Positions 40,043-52,300 of a DNA stretch of 64,000 bases are shown here, piece by piece (within the stretch, counting starts at the first letter, position 1; the number at the start of each line of letters is the position of its first letter). A model generated the notes under the pieces. The model was not told the DNA's origin. It made no database searches and saw nothing but the letters and a program-made list of their open reading frames with translations. The stretch is taken from contig ML991791.1 in assembly GCA_010094025.1 (NCBI GenBank), positions 1 to 64,000 of the forward strand, given 5' to 3'. The translations under genes and the position numbers were made by a program. This DNA is from Viridothelium virens. Its lineage: Eukaryota > Ascomycota > Dothideomycetes > Trypetheliales > Trypetheliaceae.

Positions 40043-40915
40043 TTAGTACGGCTTCTCCCTTCTGGAGATTGGCTTAGTATCATTAATTGCCAGATGGCGC
40101 AGGCAACGTTATCTTACGTACGCGATTGATAACCGCAGTTTGTTGCTCATGGACGTTGCCTAGCAGTAGAGTAAAGGGATACACCTCTTGTACGACGGTC
40201 GGAACGACGCAGGGACAAGAGCCGACTGTGGTGCATGAAGCCCTCATCAAAGTTTGCTGGTATCCAGCAAGATTGTGGACCACCCCTGATTTGCGTCTGT
40301 AGATAGTCTGATGTATCAGAAAAAAAGCCGGGTGTACGATATGCGATCATGGCGAGGATGGACACGTTAAGCAGGCGTCGCTCCATGACTCGGCCACTCC
40401 AAGACCATATTCTCTCGAACGATCATAATTTGCATCTAATGTTTCCCAGTGGTAGTTCGCCTCCACGTTCAGGAAGTACGCTCTAGATGCAGGTTTGTCG
40501 GTCGGTTATTGGTTGAAGATTCTGAAGCTGAGATGGCCCCAGCGTGGCTCGGACATCCAACAAAACTTTTTAGCCACCCCTCACCGACGCCACTTCTTCG
40601 CGCTGACATACTTCGCATAGAACCAGCGGCGGGATGCAGCGATCTTGCATGGCTTCAAGGGTCTAGAGAAGACGGTTACACAACTTGCCAGAGCCCTGGC
40701 CAGTCATAAAAATGCGGCACCGTGAGCCGTCATCGCCCTTTAGGGAAGGCTTGAGGAGAGCACATTGAGTCTAGGAAGAGAGTTGAGCAAATTCAGGCTA
40801 TCTCTTATACCTTCATCCCTTCTTCTGCTTTATTCATTCCAAATTTTCGTACTTTTGCAAAAGATATCATATTTTATCTGTAGACATATCAGTGGCTTGC
40901 CTGGTTTCCGGCAAC
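40043..40915. promoter_or_regulatory. Divergent promoter region, 873 bp
   Basis: Lies between the Asteroid-like gene and the sugar transporter, which are divergent. The final 100 bases are CT-rich (CTTATACCTTCATCCCTTC) as in other leaders here. The length is generous compared with other divergent spaces in the window, fitting a regulated transporter promoter. No defended binding site. Confidence 0.4.
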
Positions 40916-42832
40916 ATGGGAAAGGTGGGTGGGATCCCGGATGCAATCGGTCTCTCAACAAGCACTGACATTGGGTGGAAGGCTTTCAACATCTTCCTTG
41001 CGACATTTGCCGCTACTGGGTACGTTCAACGGCTTGATTATCGGAGCATTTACACCTGACGCCAATATAGATCATTTCTCTTTGGCTATGACTCCGGTGT
41101 GATGACCGGTATGTCCTCTGTGATCTTTCGTTTGAAAGCCATTCCTCGTTGATGATTGGGAAGATGTCATTGCATCCCAAGACTTCCTCACATTCTTCGA
41201 TACCAACAGCTCAAGCCCTATCATTGGTGCCATCAATGCCACCTTCTCAGGGGGAGCGGTCTTTGGCTCGCTTATGGGAGGTCTCACTATGGACCGCTTC
41301 GGACGCAAAAAGACTGTTCAGATCGGAGCCGTCATAGCATCAGTTGGGGCTATTCTACAGTGTGCTGCTTACAACCTAGCAATGATGTTAGTCGGGCGCA
41401 TTATCGCTGGGTGGGCAGTCGGCTTGATGTCTATGTCTGTCCCTGTCTATCAAGCAGAATGCGCTCACCCCAAAACCCGAGGATTAATTGTCGGCCTCAC
41501 ACAACAAATGATTGGGGTGGGCTTCATCGTATCGACGTGGATTGGATATGGTTGCAATCATGCTCCAGACACTAGCTCGGTACAATGGCGCTTTCCGCTG
41601 GCCTTCCAAGTACTGCCTTCTCTCATGCTCCTTGTCGGACTCATATGGCTGCCAGAATCTCCGCGATACTTGATCGAGATTGGAAAAGAGGAGGAAGCTA
41701 TGCGAGTCTTTCGAAAATTGCATCATGACGGATCGAATGAAGAGTGGATACAATCGGAGTTCCTTGAGATCAAAACTACCATCACAGAAGAGAAAGCAAT
41801 CTCGGTTCTTGGTTGGCTACCGATGTTCAAGATTCCAATGTGGAGGACTAGATTGATTCACGGAACACTGGTTCAAGTTTTTACGCAATTGACTGGAGTT
41901 AGTACGTACAGTAAACATGGTTCAAGATTCTTCCCACAAGTCGGGTCTCTAACGTCAACAGATGTTATCAACTATTATCAAACAATCATGTACGACGCTC
42001 TTGGGTTTACGGGACATAAGGCCGTTCTTGTTGCTGGACTGTATAATATTGTTGGACCCATTACAAGTAAGGGATCGGCAGAACCCACAATTTGCCTGAT
42101 ACTACCCTAACAGCTCAAAGATTTCTTTTTCATCGTATTCGTTCTCGACCGCGTCGGTCGACGCAAGCCACTTCTATTTGGTGCTGTAGGCATCACTATC
42201 GCCTTGATCTGCGAGGCAGTCTTGAACTCGGTGAACCAGAATGGTACCGAACGTGGATCCTCCATCGCCGGTGTCTTCTTCATCTTCTCGTACGAACTTT
42301 CCCCTCTGATGCAGTTGCTGTGGGACTCGGTTGGCTATTGTGCTAATATCTCTATATCACCAGTGTTTCAGTAATATTTTCTCTCTCGTTTGGCCCCATT
42401 TCGTGGGTGTATATGTCAGAGATCATGCCCCTTTCTATCCGCGGCCGCGGCAACGCCTTTGCAACTGGCATCGGCAACTGGCTTGTCTCCACTCTGTTCG
42501 CCCAGGTCTCGCCGATCGCCCTTAGTCACATCAAATGGAAATATTACTTTGTTTTTGCAGCATTTAATATCGTCATTACAATCCCGACGATTGCCTTGTA
42601 CTTCAAGGAAACAAAGCAGTTGAGTTTGGAAGAAATAGATTTGCTGTTCGTTAAGGAAGATGGAAGGAGGATCAGTGTCGATCAAGGTACGTTGGCAAGA
42701 GAAAGGGAGAGGAAGAGGAGCGTCCATACGATGAATGAAGGGAAGGAAACAGAGGGAACGTTGCAGTATGAGAAGAGTGCGGAGCTCAGGGATGCGTTGC
42801 CTGGATCATTCTTGAATGGAGTGAAGGTCTGA
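40916..42832 (+). CDS. MFS sugar (hexose-type) transporter
   Basis: Six exons (40916-41019, 41071-41108, 41164-41901, 41962-42066, 42121-42289, 42364-42832) join in phase to 540 residues; introns are 50-74 nt. Sugar-porter signatures are present: FGYDSGVMTDVIAS after helix 1, GGLTMDRFGRKK between helices 2 and 3, WLPESPRYLIE after helix 6, TGVNVINYYQTIMY in helix 7, LDRVGRRKPLLFG, and a PISWVYMSEIMPLSIRGRG segment. The intron positions were set by restoring these motifs. It should carry a monosaccharide with protons across the plasma membrane. The C-terminal 80 residues are charged and cytosolic. Exact substrate unknown. Confidence 0.92.
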
Positions 42833-43047
42833 GAAGTCGCTGGATAGGGCTGAGACTATGTACGGTTGCTCCTTAGCAAGATCACTGTCCCACCACGAGT
42901 TAAGAACGGCACGGCCCTGTCTTCATCCAAGACATTGAACGTGAGAAGCTATGAGTTGTATCGAACGCTGGCTGTCTCTATGATACAATGTCTTCGATCC
43001 TACCAACTCTACGAATCCTATATTCACAGTTGCCCAACTCCCTTCTA

Positions 43048-44041
43048 TTAAGCGCTCCTCGCCGGAACTTCCTTGAATGGATATCGCGCTGCATCATCCT
43101 TCCTAATCCAGATCTTTTTTCGCTTCTTGTTTACCACGTGCTCCACCCATACCTCCTTTGCATTTGCGCCCAGCCACTTCCTAATAAATCGCGGGTCCCA
43201 CATTTCACTGGCAACGCCAAGATCTTTGCAGCATCGCATCAACGCGTTCGATTTGCAGCCTTCGGTAGCCGTAGGTATGCCTTCAGGGTCGAAGTAGACC
43301 TGTTCGCCGCGGGCAACAGACACTAGGCTGATCAACCAAAGTCAGCAATGCTCATTCATTGTACTCCAGCAAGTTTCGTGTAGCCAGATAAGCATTCCAC
43401 GCCGAATGATTCACAGAACGCACTCCTCAATTCCAACCTTGTCAACTTCAGAAGAATTTTTCAACATACCGTCCATTTGCCACCAACGCATACTCCCTCG
43501 TCACAAGCTTCCCCGTCACGATAGTCTCCCCTCTCGGCGCCAGACCCCACCCGCCGGGCCCAAAGGCGCGGTTCAGGATGCGCCGGTACTTGATCTCCGG
43601 CAGGTAGATGATGCCATCAGGTTTGATCTCGATGTCATCCTCGTCAATGCGCTCGAGCAGCGCATCCGCAGCTTCTTTCGAGAAGCGCTCGTTCGAGAGA
43701 CCGTGGAAGGAGCGGGTCCAGTCGACTTGCTTTTCGTCGGGGGAGAGGAGCGGAGGCGGGTCGTCGAGGCCGTCGGTGAGGGAGCGGAGTCCGGGGTCAG
43801 AGGAAGACGGTGGCGCCGATGGAGAAGAGGAGGACGGAGAGGAGGAGGTGGCTCGAGAGGAGATACTGGTAGTTTGTTCTTGACGGCAGCGGAGGGAAGG
43901 ACTGGTGAAGGCGCGGGTGGAGGGGATGTGGTGCTTGAGATGGCGGTGGAAGAAGGTTGTTGGTGTTGACTTTGCTCTTTCTGGTTTCTGGATGGCGCAG
44001 ATAAGACCAGCGCCAAGTCTACGAGCTGGTGCCAAGCTCAT
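43048..44041 (-). CDS. mgm101: Mitochondrial genome maintenance protein Mgm101
   Basis: Exons 44041-43470 and 43327-43048 (intron 142 nt) give 283 residues. The first 60 residues are Arg/Ser-rich with few acids, a mitochondrial targeting peptide. A Ser/Pro linker follows, then the Mgm101 core: [73 protein letters not shown] across the splice join, and [20 protein letters not shown]. Mgm101 is a Rad52-type single-strand annealing protein that keeps mtDNA. An in-frame ATG 16 codons upstream (44089) is possible. It is convergent with the transporter gene. Confidence 0.95.
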
Positions 44042-44295
44042 ATTGGGAGGTTGAGGTGGTAAATGCAAGGCGAAGATCGAGTCGCTCACTTAGAAGACTC
44101 GAGGTTGGGAGATCGGGGAACTTCGGTGGCTGGGAAGAGGTTGCGCCACAGCTTCACGCGCCACGAGTATTCGCACCTGAAGATTGAGAATTTACCTCGT
44201 ACGGGCTTTGGCCGGAGCAATTGCAAGCATAGAGTAAAGATTATTCGGAAAAGATATATTTACAAGTATTTTACGGCTATCATGATGGTGCATGT

Positions 44296-44759
44296 TCAAG
44301 TATCCTTGGTCTCAGTCCGTTGGTCGTTTCCTTGCCTTTTCCAGCACTCCCGAAATGCATTCATCTATATCAATGAATATGCGTTAGTGGGTCGCAATTT
44401 GAAATCACAAGTTTGGGGCACTCGCAACTCTGGAAGTGTGATCGATATGGAATTGTAAATTTTCGTGGGTCGTGGTGACAGCTGACTGACTTGACAAGCT
44501 TACCTCTTTTCGACATGCCCTCCAGTCTTTTTTCTCGTAGTAACAATCATTCATCCTGGTGTTTTCAACTTTCGGACGGGTCAGTAAAAGGGAGGCAGTA
44601 AGTTAGGGAATGAACCGACCTGCGCAACCGGTGCTGAAAATTCTCTTGTCCCTGGAACGACGGTGAACCTTGGTCTATAGCAGTTGCCTAGTATTTTACG
44701 TACCAATCATCTGGCTCCTCGTCTTCCTCTTGCGTCTTTCTGTGGTCTTCGGCCGACAT
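44296..44759 (-). CDS. coa4: Cytochrome oxidase assembly factor Coa4 (twin CX9C)
   Basis: A 73-residue protein from four short exons: 44759-44704, 44651-44620, 44568-44504 and 44364-44296. All joins keep phase, and the introns are 52, 51 and 139 nt. The start MSAEDHRKTQEEDEEPDDW leads into DKRIFSTGCAVENTRMNDC and YYEKKDWRACRKE, then MNAFRECWKRQGNDQRTE. The two pairs C-x9-C (C-AVENTRMND-C and C-RKEMNAFRE-C) are exact, as needed for Mia40-driven import and disulphide folding in the intermembrane space. Length equals the family's usual size. No exon exceeds 69 bases, so plain open-frame scanning misses it. Divergent from BPL1, 127 bp apart. Confidence 0.92.
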
Positions 44760-44886
44760 TCTCAAGCTTTCTCTGGCAGATCTCTCAGCAGTAGTCGGTT
44801 GGTGGACAGTAAGGAGTTTGTCGGGGGTTGTTAATAGTTCTTGGATACTCTACCTTACAAATAGTCCTACATGATTACTCACGACA
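44760..44886. promoter_or_regulatory. Very short divergent promoter, COA4 / BPL1
   Basis: Only 127 bp lie between the two start codons, so both genes must share one promoter region. No TATA-like box is evident. Confidence 0.5.
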
Positions 44887-47271
44887 ATGGCATCCAAACG
44901 CATGAACGTGCTCATATATACCGGTAAGGCTTTTGGCTGACGGGCTTCGACACTCTCTGACTTCAGCATAATTATTGTGTTATTTGACCTGCAACTGAGC
45001 TTGAAATTGCTCTTTTCACTCCACGGCTGACACATACTTCAGGCATCGGTAGCACCGTCGAATCGGTCCGTCATTGCCTTTATACACTCCGTCGTCTTCT
45101 CTCACCAAATTATGCCGTCGTGACCATCACGAGCGAGACGCTTCTTAAGGAGCCATGGACGGCCTCATGCGCTCTTTTGGTCATGCCCGGCGGCGCTGAT
45201 CTTGGCTACTGTCGTGTGCTCAATGGCGAAGGAAACCGGCGCATCTCACAATATGTCAACCGCGGAGGTATGTATCTAGGACTGTGTGCTGGAGGCTACT
45301 ATGGCACTAGCAGATGCGAGTTCGAGGTCGGAGACAAAAAGATGGAGGTGGTAGGGGACCGCGAACTCGGATTTTATCCCAATACATGTCGTGGCCTTGC
45401 TTTTCCTGGATTTGTCTATCACAGCGAGGCTGGCGCTCGAGCGACTGAACTCAAGACCAACAAGACAGCTCTAGCCGCTGGGGGTGGAAGTATTCCTGAT
45501 GTTTTTCGCTCTTATTACAATGGTGGGGGCGTCTTCGTTGATGCAGAGCAGCTCAAAGACCGCGGCGTAGAGATTTTAGCAAGCTACACTGAGGATTTGC
45601 ATGTTGACTCGGGCGAGGGTAAGGCTGCTGTTGTATTTCGTAAGATCGGAGAGGGTGGTGCCCTGTTAACTGGTCCGCATCCCGAGTTAGTTGTTCCATG
45701 ATTATTGCTGCCTCTCTGAAGCTCACTGTCATACCCAAGGTTCGCTGCGATCAACCTGAACAGGAAAGATGGCGGCCCTGACTATCCGAAGATGATCGAC
45801 GCTCTACTCGCCGATGACAAAATGAGGGTCGACTTCCTGAAGGCTTGCTTACTCAAACTTGGTCTGCAGGTTAATCAGGAGGAGCAAGGAATCCCGTCGC
45901 TCTCTCGACTCCATCTCTGTTCAATCAAGCCATCAGAAGTCGCCGAGCTTGTTTCGTCATGGCAAGATGTTATTGTCACTGAGGATGGCGAGGAGTACAT
46001 CAGGGGTGAACATGATACCTTCCATATTCACAAGCGATCGACATGGTCTACTCGTGCCATCAAAGACGCTGTAACTGATCTTACTACACCGGTTTCGGCC
46101 ATAGCGAATTCATCTAGCAAGAGCGAAGAGGGATCAGATCCGCATCGCGTCGACGACATGGCGGACGCTAAATCAGCGGATCTCTCGTCCGATGATGATG
46201 AGGTGGTCAAGACTCTCGTCGCTCATGAGGACGACGAGCCTACTAACAAGGAAACGCCATATTTCAACCATGCGGCTTATTTCGCCAATCTCGCTCGTTA
46301 TAACGAAAATAATCGAGATTCTGATGGAGGCTTCGGCAAATATCTCTTGTACGGCGAAGTCGTCACCTCAACGAATACAATCCTTGAGAAGAATACGTCG
46401 CTTCTTTCCCGCTTACCCCAAGGTTTTGCCTTCACAGCAACAACACAAGTCGCCGGCCGCGGCCGCGGTGCTAACGTCTGGGTCTCACCACCTGGATCCC
46501 TTATGTTCAGCACAGTCCTACGGCATCCCCTGCACCTGAGCTCCAGCGCCCCCGTCGTCTTCGTTCAGTATCTCGCCGCGTTGGCCATCGTTCAAGGCAT
46601 CACCACCTACGATCACGGGTACGCGAACGTGCCTGTGAGGCTCAAATGGCCGAACGATATCTTCGCCCTCGATCCTACCGCCACGGGCTCTGGTGCCGAG
46701 AAGAAGTACGTGAAGATTGGAGGGATCTTGGTGAATAGCAGTTACAGCGGAAGCGATTACACGCTGGTGGTAGGAATTGGGCTGAACGTAACGAATGCGG
46801 CGCCAACGACGTCGTTGAATGCTTTGCTAGGGATGAAGACGACGGCGGGTCTCCAGGTTTTTACGTTGGAAAAACTGCTGGCTCGAGTCCTGACCTGTTT
46901 TGAACGGGTATACACTAGGTTCTGTCGGTATGGCTGGGATGACGGGCTTAATGAGGAGTATCTCAAGTGGTGGCTGCATAGGTGAGCAGATTGTCCTTAT
47001 CGCATGGGAGCAAATTTCTCTAAGCCGCACCATCATCCTCTGTAGACAATATTTGCTGACTGAAGCTTTTTTCAGTGACCAGATCGTAACGTTAGAGACC
47101 GAGGGTGGAGCAAGGGCTAGGATCAGGGGAATCACTAGGGACTACGGTCTGCTGCTTGCAGAGGAGCTTGGCTGGGAGGATAGAAAGACTGGGAAGACTT
47201 TCGAATTGCAGACTGACAGCAACTCATTTGACTTCTTCAAGGGATTGCTAAAGAAGAAGTCACACGTATGA
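44887..47271 (+). CDS. bpl1: Biotin--protein ligase
   Basis: Exons 44887-44923, 45043-45685, 45740-46981 and 47076-47271 join to 705 residues; introns are 119, 54 and 94 nt. Residues 1-230 form the GATase-like BPL N-domain (LVMPGGADLGYCRVLNGEG; GLCAGGYYGTSRCEFEVG). A long acidic linker follows. The catalytic ligase domain begins near residue 415 (GEVVTSTNTILEKN), carries the biotinyl-AMP site AGRGRGANVWVSPPG and RLKWPNDIFALD with KIGGILV, and ends with the small C-terminal domain (VTLETEGGARARIRGIT). The enzyme biotinylates pyruvate and acetyl-CoA carboxylases. All parts are present and length is normal for ascomycetes. Confidence 0.96.
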
Positions 47272-47530
47272 TTGCTGGAGAAGGGGGCGTACGGTAGCCT
47301 TCTCAATCATAGGCCACTGGCACTAGCTCCAAACCAACAATGGACATTCCTCGCCCCTCTGCTTTGGTGTGAGAATGAATAACGACAACAGAAGGTGGGA
47401 GGATTCGTGGGTCAGCGAGCGTAATCCAAGGATTGGGGGTCTCCCCCCTAAGACTGGGTTTGAATGGCGCTTTTGTATTTCATACATAGATAGCCCTAGT
47501 TCAAATCATTTGCATCCCTCGCCTCCTTCC

Positions 47531-47684
47531 TGGTATGGTATTGGAGGAAGGAACAGAGGGCACTTATCCACCTACCCAGAGAATCGACACTATCCATTGT
47601 GGCAGTCTCATCCCAACCCTTTCTGTGTCTGTAACTTCTAGATCGTTAGGTTCTCAGAACCACCATCATCCAGTTTCTTCATCA
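47531..47684 (+). repeat. Left terminal repeat of the chromovirus fossil
   Basis: 154 bp, TG...CA ends, about 93% like the right copy. Lies 259 bp after the BPL1 stop codon. Confidence 0.8.
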
Positions 47685-48136
47685 AATGGTAGCTCGAGCA
47701 AAGCGGGACTCGCCTATGAACTTGATATCCCAAACAACTGGAAAATCCACCCTGTCGTCTCGATTGCCCACCTAGAACCAGCGGTTTCCCCTACAGACGA
47801 TCACTACAACCGTCCTGGACTGGAACAACCTTCCGCTCTGCAACCAGAAGAGGATGCATACGAAGTCGAAAAGCTCTTGAATCGCCGCACACGTCGTCGA
47901 GGACGAGGAAGCCCCATCACAGAATACCTCGTCAAATGGAAAGGTTATGGTGTCGAACACAACAGATGGACACCGCAGGATTGGATCGTCGAAGATCTCT
48001 GCAAGGAATATGACGCCCGTTGCCCTAGAACCGAGGACTCCATGCGTGGAAAGAGAGGGGGCAAGTGAGGAAACTTTCATTAACGTGACCCTACAGCTCG
48101 TTGAGGACAACGAGGTCTTTTTCGAAAGGTGGCATA

Positions 48137-48290
48137 TGTTATGGTATTGGAGGAAGGAACAGAGGGCACCTATCCACCTACCAAGAGAATAGACACTATC
48201 CATTGTGGCAGTCTCATCCCATCCCTTTCTGTATATATAACTTCTAGATCGGTAGATTCTCAGAACCATCATCATCCAGTTTCTTCATCA
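48137..48290 (+). repeat. Right terminal repeat of the chromovirus fossil
   Basis: 154 bp, starts TGTTATGGTATTGG and ends TTCTTCATCA; same length as the left copy. Confidence 0.8.
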
Positions 48291-48898
48291 CTACCTATCT
48301 ATGTTCTTCCCTGGTGTAAGAATGTATTCCTCAAATCTGTGCCGAGGGGACCCTCAAAGCTGTGGAGATAAAAACTCAGCTACCTCAAATATGAACAGTC
48401 TTCCGCAATAAATATCTCATGAAATCTGCTCCTGCCGGAATCAATACTGTTGATTCTATGATACTTGATGCCCGTACGCTGACCGACACATTCGTTACAA
48501 GAGGGTTGGTAATTTAATTTTATAAACTATAATAAAAAATTTACTATTAGATTGATGAGATTGATAAGATCTACTGATAGTGTGAATACCAGTCCCTAAG
48601 AGTGTGATAGTCAGTATGATGTGGATCCTTCTTCACATAACTTCACCAGCGGAAATGTGACTTGTTGTCCAGGTCAGGTGTCGACTTTTTACAAATTCAC
48701 TCCCGCTCCTTAAGCTTACCTGCTTGATCACGCATAGTTACGCATACTCTCAGGTATGGCGCTGTCACCGATAGGTATGGTTGAGCATCCACGAGTGCTT
48801 CTGCTCGACCGCCTTCGATTTCCTGTCTAATCCTTCCGAGCCACTGCTTCTGAGTCTTCGATTTTCCGTCCAAGTTCTCGCGCTCTCCTTGAACAGCA
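48291..48898. other. Intergenic, AT-rich in part
   Basis: About 600 bp with an AT-rich core at 48500-48580. A minus-strand frame (48697-48939 region, MTPPQKRIARRLIAVQGE onward) reads like protein and overlaps the plus-strand hypothetical gene; I could not decide whether it is real. Confidence 0.4.
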
Positions 48899-49363
48899 AT
48901 GAGTCGCCTTGCTATCCTTTTCTGGGGTGGTGTCATGGATGCGACAAAAGCCCGTTGTATCCTCGGCGAATTTCCTAGTAAGATCACCAAGGTTCATACC
49001 GGTACGGACTCCCCGCAATTTCTAGCCTGCTCGAAATGTCTTGAAAGTATACCTTTGAAGGAATCTTTGAGGGAGCTCAAGCTAGACACACCCGATACTC
49101 GGTATATTTCGAGAGCGGATCTGAACAGAATGCTTGGAAACGCTGTTGATACGGAGAAGTTTAAAAGGAATAGCAGGACCGGCAGAGATCACAAATCTGG
49201 AGGAACTAAAGAGCTTAAAGTGGCAGAAGATGAGCATAGACTCCTGATGAGAGTTCTGGATCTTCATGACATGCTATTGGAAGCCCTGGTGGTAGAGGTA
49301 ATCGAACATGAAGAAGGAAGGGAGCATATCGACTGGTATGGAGTCATTGAGGATTCGAATTAG
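48899..49363 (+). CDS. Hypothetical protein, 154 aa (doubtful)
   Basis: An ATG-started frame of 154 codons with no recognised family. It has one C-x2-C-like pair (LACSKCLESI) and a charged helical second half (EDEHRLLMRVLDLHDMLLEA). It ends 34 bp from the 3' end of the large membrane-protein gene on the other strand. An overlapping minus-strand frame near its 5' end is an alternative. Treat as provisional. Confidence 0.35.
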   Translation: MSRLAILFWGGVMDATKARCILGEFPSKITKVHTGTDSPQFLACSKCLESIPLKESLRELKLDTPDTRYISRADLNRMLGNAVDTEKFKRNSRTGRDHKSGGTKELKVAEDEHRLLMRVLDLHDMLLEALVVEVIEHEEGREHIDWYGVIEDSN

Positions 49364-49396
49364 GCATGCTCCTCTGTGTATAACCTCATTGCACTA

Positions 49397-52300
49397 CTAA
49401 TTGTTGTCAGATTGCAGATAGTTATCCGACAGGGCATTGAAAATCGGAAGCCATCCCGGATCCATTGAGGAGAGCAGTGCAGCAGATTGCAGCATGGTAT
49501 CTTCTTTGGTAACTCTTGGCAGAGGATCTTTGAGCAAATAAAGCGCTGCTGTTAGGTCCTGTTCTTGGATGGCTTTGTGAAGGTATTGTCTCTTTGCGAG
49601 GTTGGAAACCTCGAGGCTCATATGGTCGAGTTTACCTCCTTTATCTACCATCATTTGCCGACAGACTATATCATAGCGCTTGGCGATATTGACGATGAAG
49701 CCTGTGCGTTCATGCCGGTATTTTTGAAGCATTTTCTCTATTCCAGCGAGGGCGATCGGGTCCGTCGATTGATCCATGGATGGACTCGTTCCATTGAAGC
49801 ATACAAGAGTTCGATATAACTCCGCCAACGCAATGGCAGCATCCTGTATGTCGGATTCCTTCTCTTCGCGAACGATAGCGTCCAAAACCCACACAAGCAA
49901 AGCCTCAGAGACTCTCCACGCACCCTTCTTTGAGTATTCCCCTGCTAGCCTCTTAGCCCCGATGTATCCACACCGCATAGACGGCAATTTGAGTTTGCAT
50001 CTAAGGACCGGGATGATACAAGACAAAGCTTCCTCCCGAGATCCTAACCCACTGTCCACAAAGGCATCGACAAGTCTCGTGACCTGAGTGTTTGAGAATT
50101 TGAGGGAGGAACCTTCTGTTTGGCACGTCGTCTGGCCACCGAGATCTTCGACTATGCCGAAGCCAGCTGCTAGAAAAGCAGCAAAAATCTCCTGCGCACA
50201 TAAAACATCCAGTGGACTTGTAGCTTCTACGAGGAGGAAGGTTTGCTGTTCCTCGATGTGTTCAGGGCGTTCCGAGAAGACATCAGTTGCGTGCCATCCA
50301 AAGAATCGAGATCGATACCCAAATCTCCACGTTGTGTGAACACCGGCAAAGTCCTTAGCAAAACAATACGGTCCCTCAGAATAATGGCCAATGTGATCGC
50401 AGACAGTGATTAATTCGTTCCCGAGCCACATGCCAAGTTCTAACTGTGTTGTATCTATGTCACGTGGATCACGCGTTGCAAAGATGATTCGCATTGACTT
50501 CATTGCGAATGCGCGTGACCGCGAGGATTGTGTCTCTGTTGGGGCAATTCTCATAGCCGGATCCCATTTCAGTGACCATAGCCACAAAGTAAGAATTGCC
50601 TCAACCGCATATTCGTTCACTCGCCATTCCTTAAGGGCACGGCAGTCAGGTCCGGAGCGCCGCCGCCGGAGTGTTAGATGAAGCGTATGATGAGGAGGAT
50701 TCCCAAGAGATGGATCTTGTGTGATGCTACTCATACCTACTTGACCTTTGTCCGGTCCAAAAGCGCAAATGAAGGACCACGTGAAACTTTCGCCAAGATG
50801 TTCCTGATCAAGCCGCAATTTTGATTCTCCAAAAGTCACAGCTTGCGCTGCGGCTTCAATTGCGTGAGCAAGAGCCCTCGCTGTTTTTCGGCCCTCAACA
50901 AAGTCGTCTTTCCAACTCCGTGACGGAGCCGATGACTGCTCCGTTGAGTTCTGAGTTGACGTGAGAGATGCAAGTCTTGCCCGGTATCTTAATGATCTGT
51001 GGCATATGTCTACTGGATTTTGCCATTCATGTGCATCTCTATTTCCAGCAGAACTTATTGGACAAGACATACCGTCATGTTGCCTTTGTCCTAGGTGAAA
51101 GTCCTCCTGACGTGGGTCTTGAGCAAAAGACTGGAGGTTTTTGGCGCGGAAAATCAAGCTACAACATGGTTTTGTTCCAAAGAAAAGCAACATGTGTTGA
51201 TGATCCTCGTGCAGAACAGACTTCCTACTTCGAGAGAACTGATGGCGATTCAATGGAGCTCCCGAGTAAGCACGTGGCTCGGAGCCTGCAACACATTGTG
51301 CCAGCGACAATGCAACCCAGTCAAGTTCATTTCCTCGAACAAGATCAAGACAGGATGTAAAAGCATTATCGTCCTTCTCTAAGCGTTGAGTGTGTAGTAG
51401 AGCCCTGATGCCACTCATGACCACGATTGCGCCAAGTTGCATCAGCGAAACTGTAGAATGCATTCCCCGTAGTCCGACAAACTGTGCGACGAATCCAACA
51501 ATAGTCGTTCCTATAGCAGACCAGAGTAACAACTCGTCTTGCGCACATTTCCCGGGGGATTGTGATGCGGAGACGGATCGTTTCCAGGATGTTGTATAAT
51601 CTTTGCAAGGGTTGTCATGATCAGAGAATGCGAAAGCATCGAATGTCTGATCCCCAATGATCTGACCGCCTGGCTGGATCCATATCAAATGGCCATTTGA
51701 AGACTGATCCTTAGGAGTTTTTCTTATGAAATGTCGTTCTCGTGTTCTGCTCCCTATGAGATAGGCGCAGAGATATACACCACTGCATACCGCAAGGGTT
51801 CCAAACAGAGTCATAGGAAAAGCATAGCTTGGAGCCAATTTGCCGTCTTTGGGCCATCGGAAGTAAAATGTAACAAGCGCAGCGAAAACACATACGAAGG
51901 CTTGAAGAAGAACCCCAATGTACGCAGCGACCGATGTCCAAACCGTGCTACGGTTCTTGATCCCAACGTTTAGCGAGAGGTTGGGCTTTAGGGCAAACGA
52001 CTTATAGCTCTCGTTCTGTTTCTTCTCCATGTCCGTTGAGGCCCCCGGCTCTTGCCATGACCCCTGAGGAAACTTCCTGAGGTATTCTTCAAATGTGTAT
52101 AACCCTGCTGTAGGATCACTGCTGTGAATCTTGCCGGGAGTGCTGTCCGGAACATGGATAGCCTCGAGTATATTTGGACTACCCAACACTCGAGCAATGC
52201 CACCGTTGTTGTATAGCTCGCAAACATCGCGACTCGTGGAAGAACAGAGCTCTGCTTCCGCTGCGGACTCTCCTTCTTGGGCTCTCCCAACGAATGCACG

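Larger units (their letters stand above)
47531..48290 (+). mobile_element. Fossil mini LTR element, Ty3/Gypsy chromovirus remnant
   Basis: Two direct repeats of exactly 154 bp (47531-47684 and 48137-48290), each starting TG and ending CA, flank a 452 bp internal part. The bases just outside (CTTCC and CTACC) resemble a 5 bp target-site duplication. The internal part encodes the C-terminal end of a chromovirus integrase, with a chromodomain (EYLVKWKGYGVEHNRWTP). No other Ty3/Gypsy parts are seen. It is a broken, non-autonomous relic. The two repeats differ at roughly 10 of 154 positions, so it is not recent, though rates in this fungus are unknown. Confidence 0.82.

Noticed and set aside
40449-40709. 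86-codon frame in the transporter promoter
   Set aside because: Non-ATG start and no recognisable protein.
22198-47271. A mitochondrial gene cluster (Cox14-like, Mgm101, Coa4, 201-aa protein)
   Set aside because: They are spread over 25 kb among unrelated genes, on mixed strands; probably chance.
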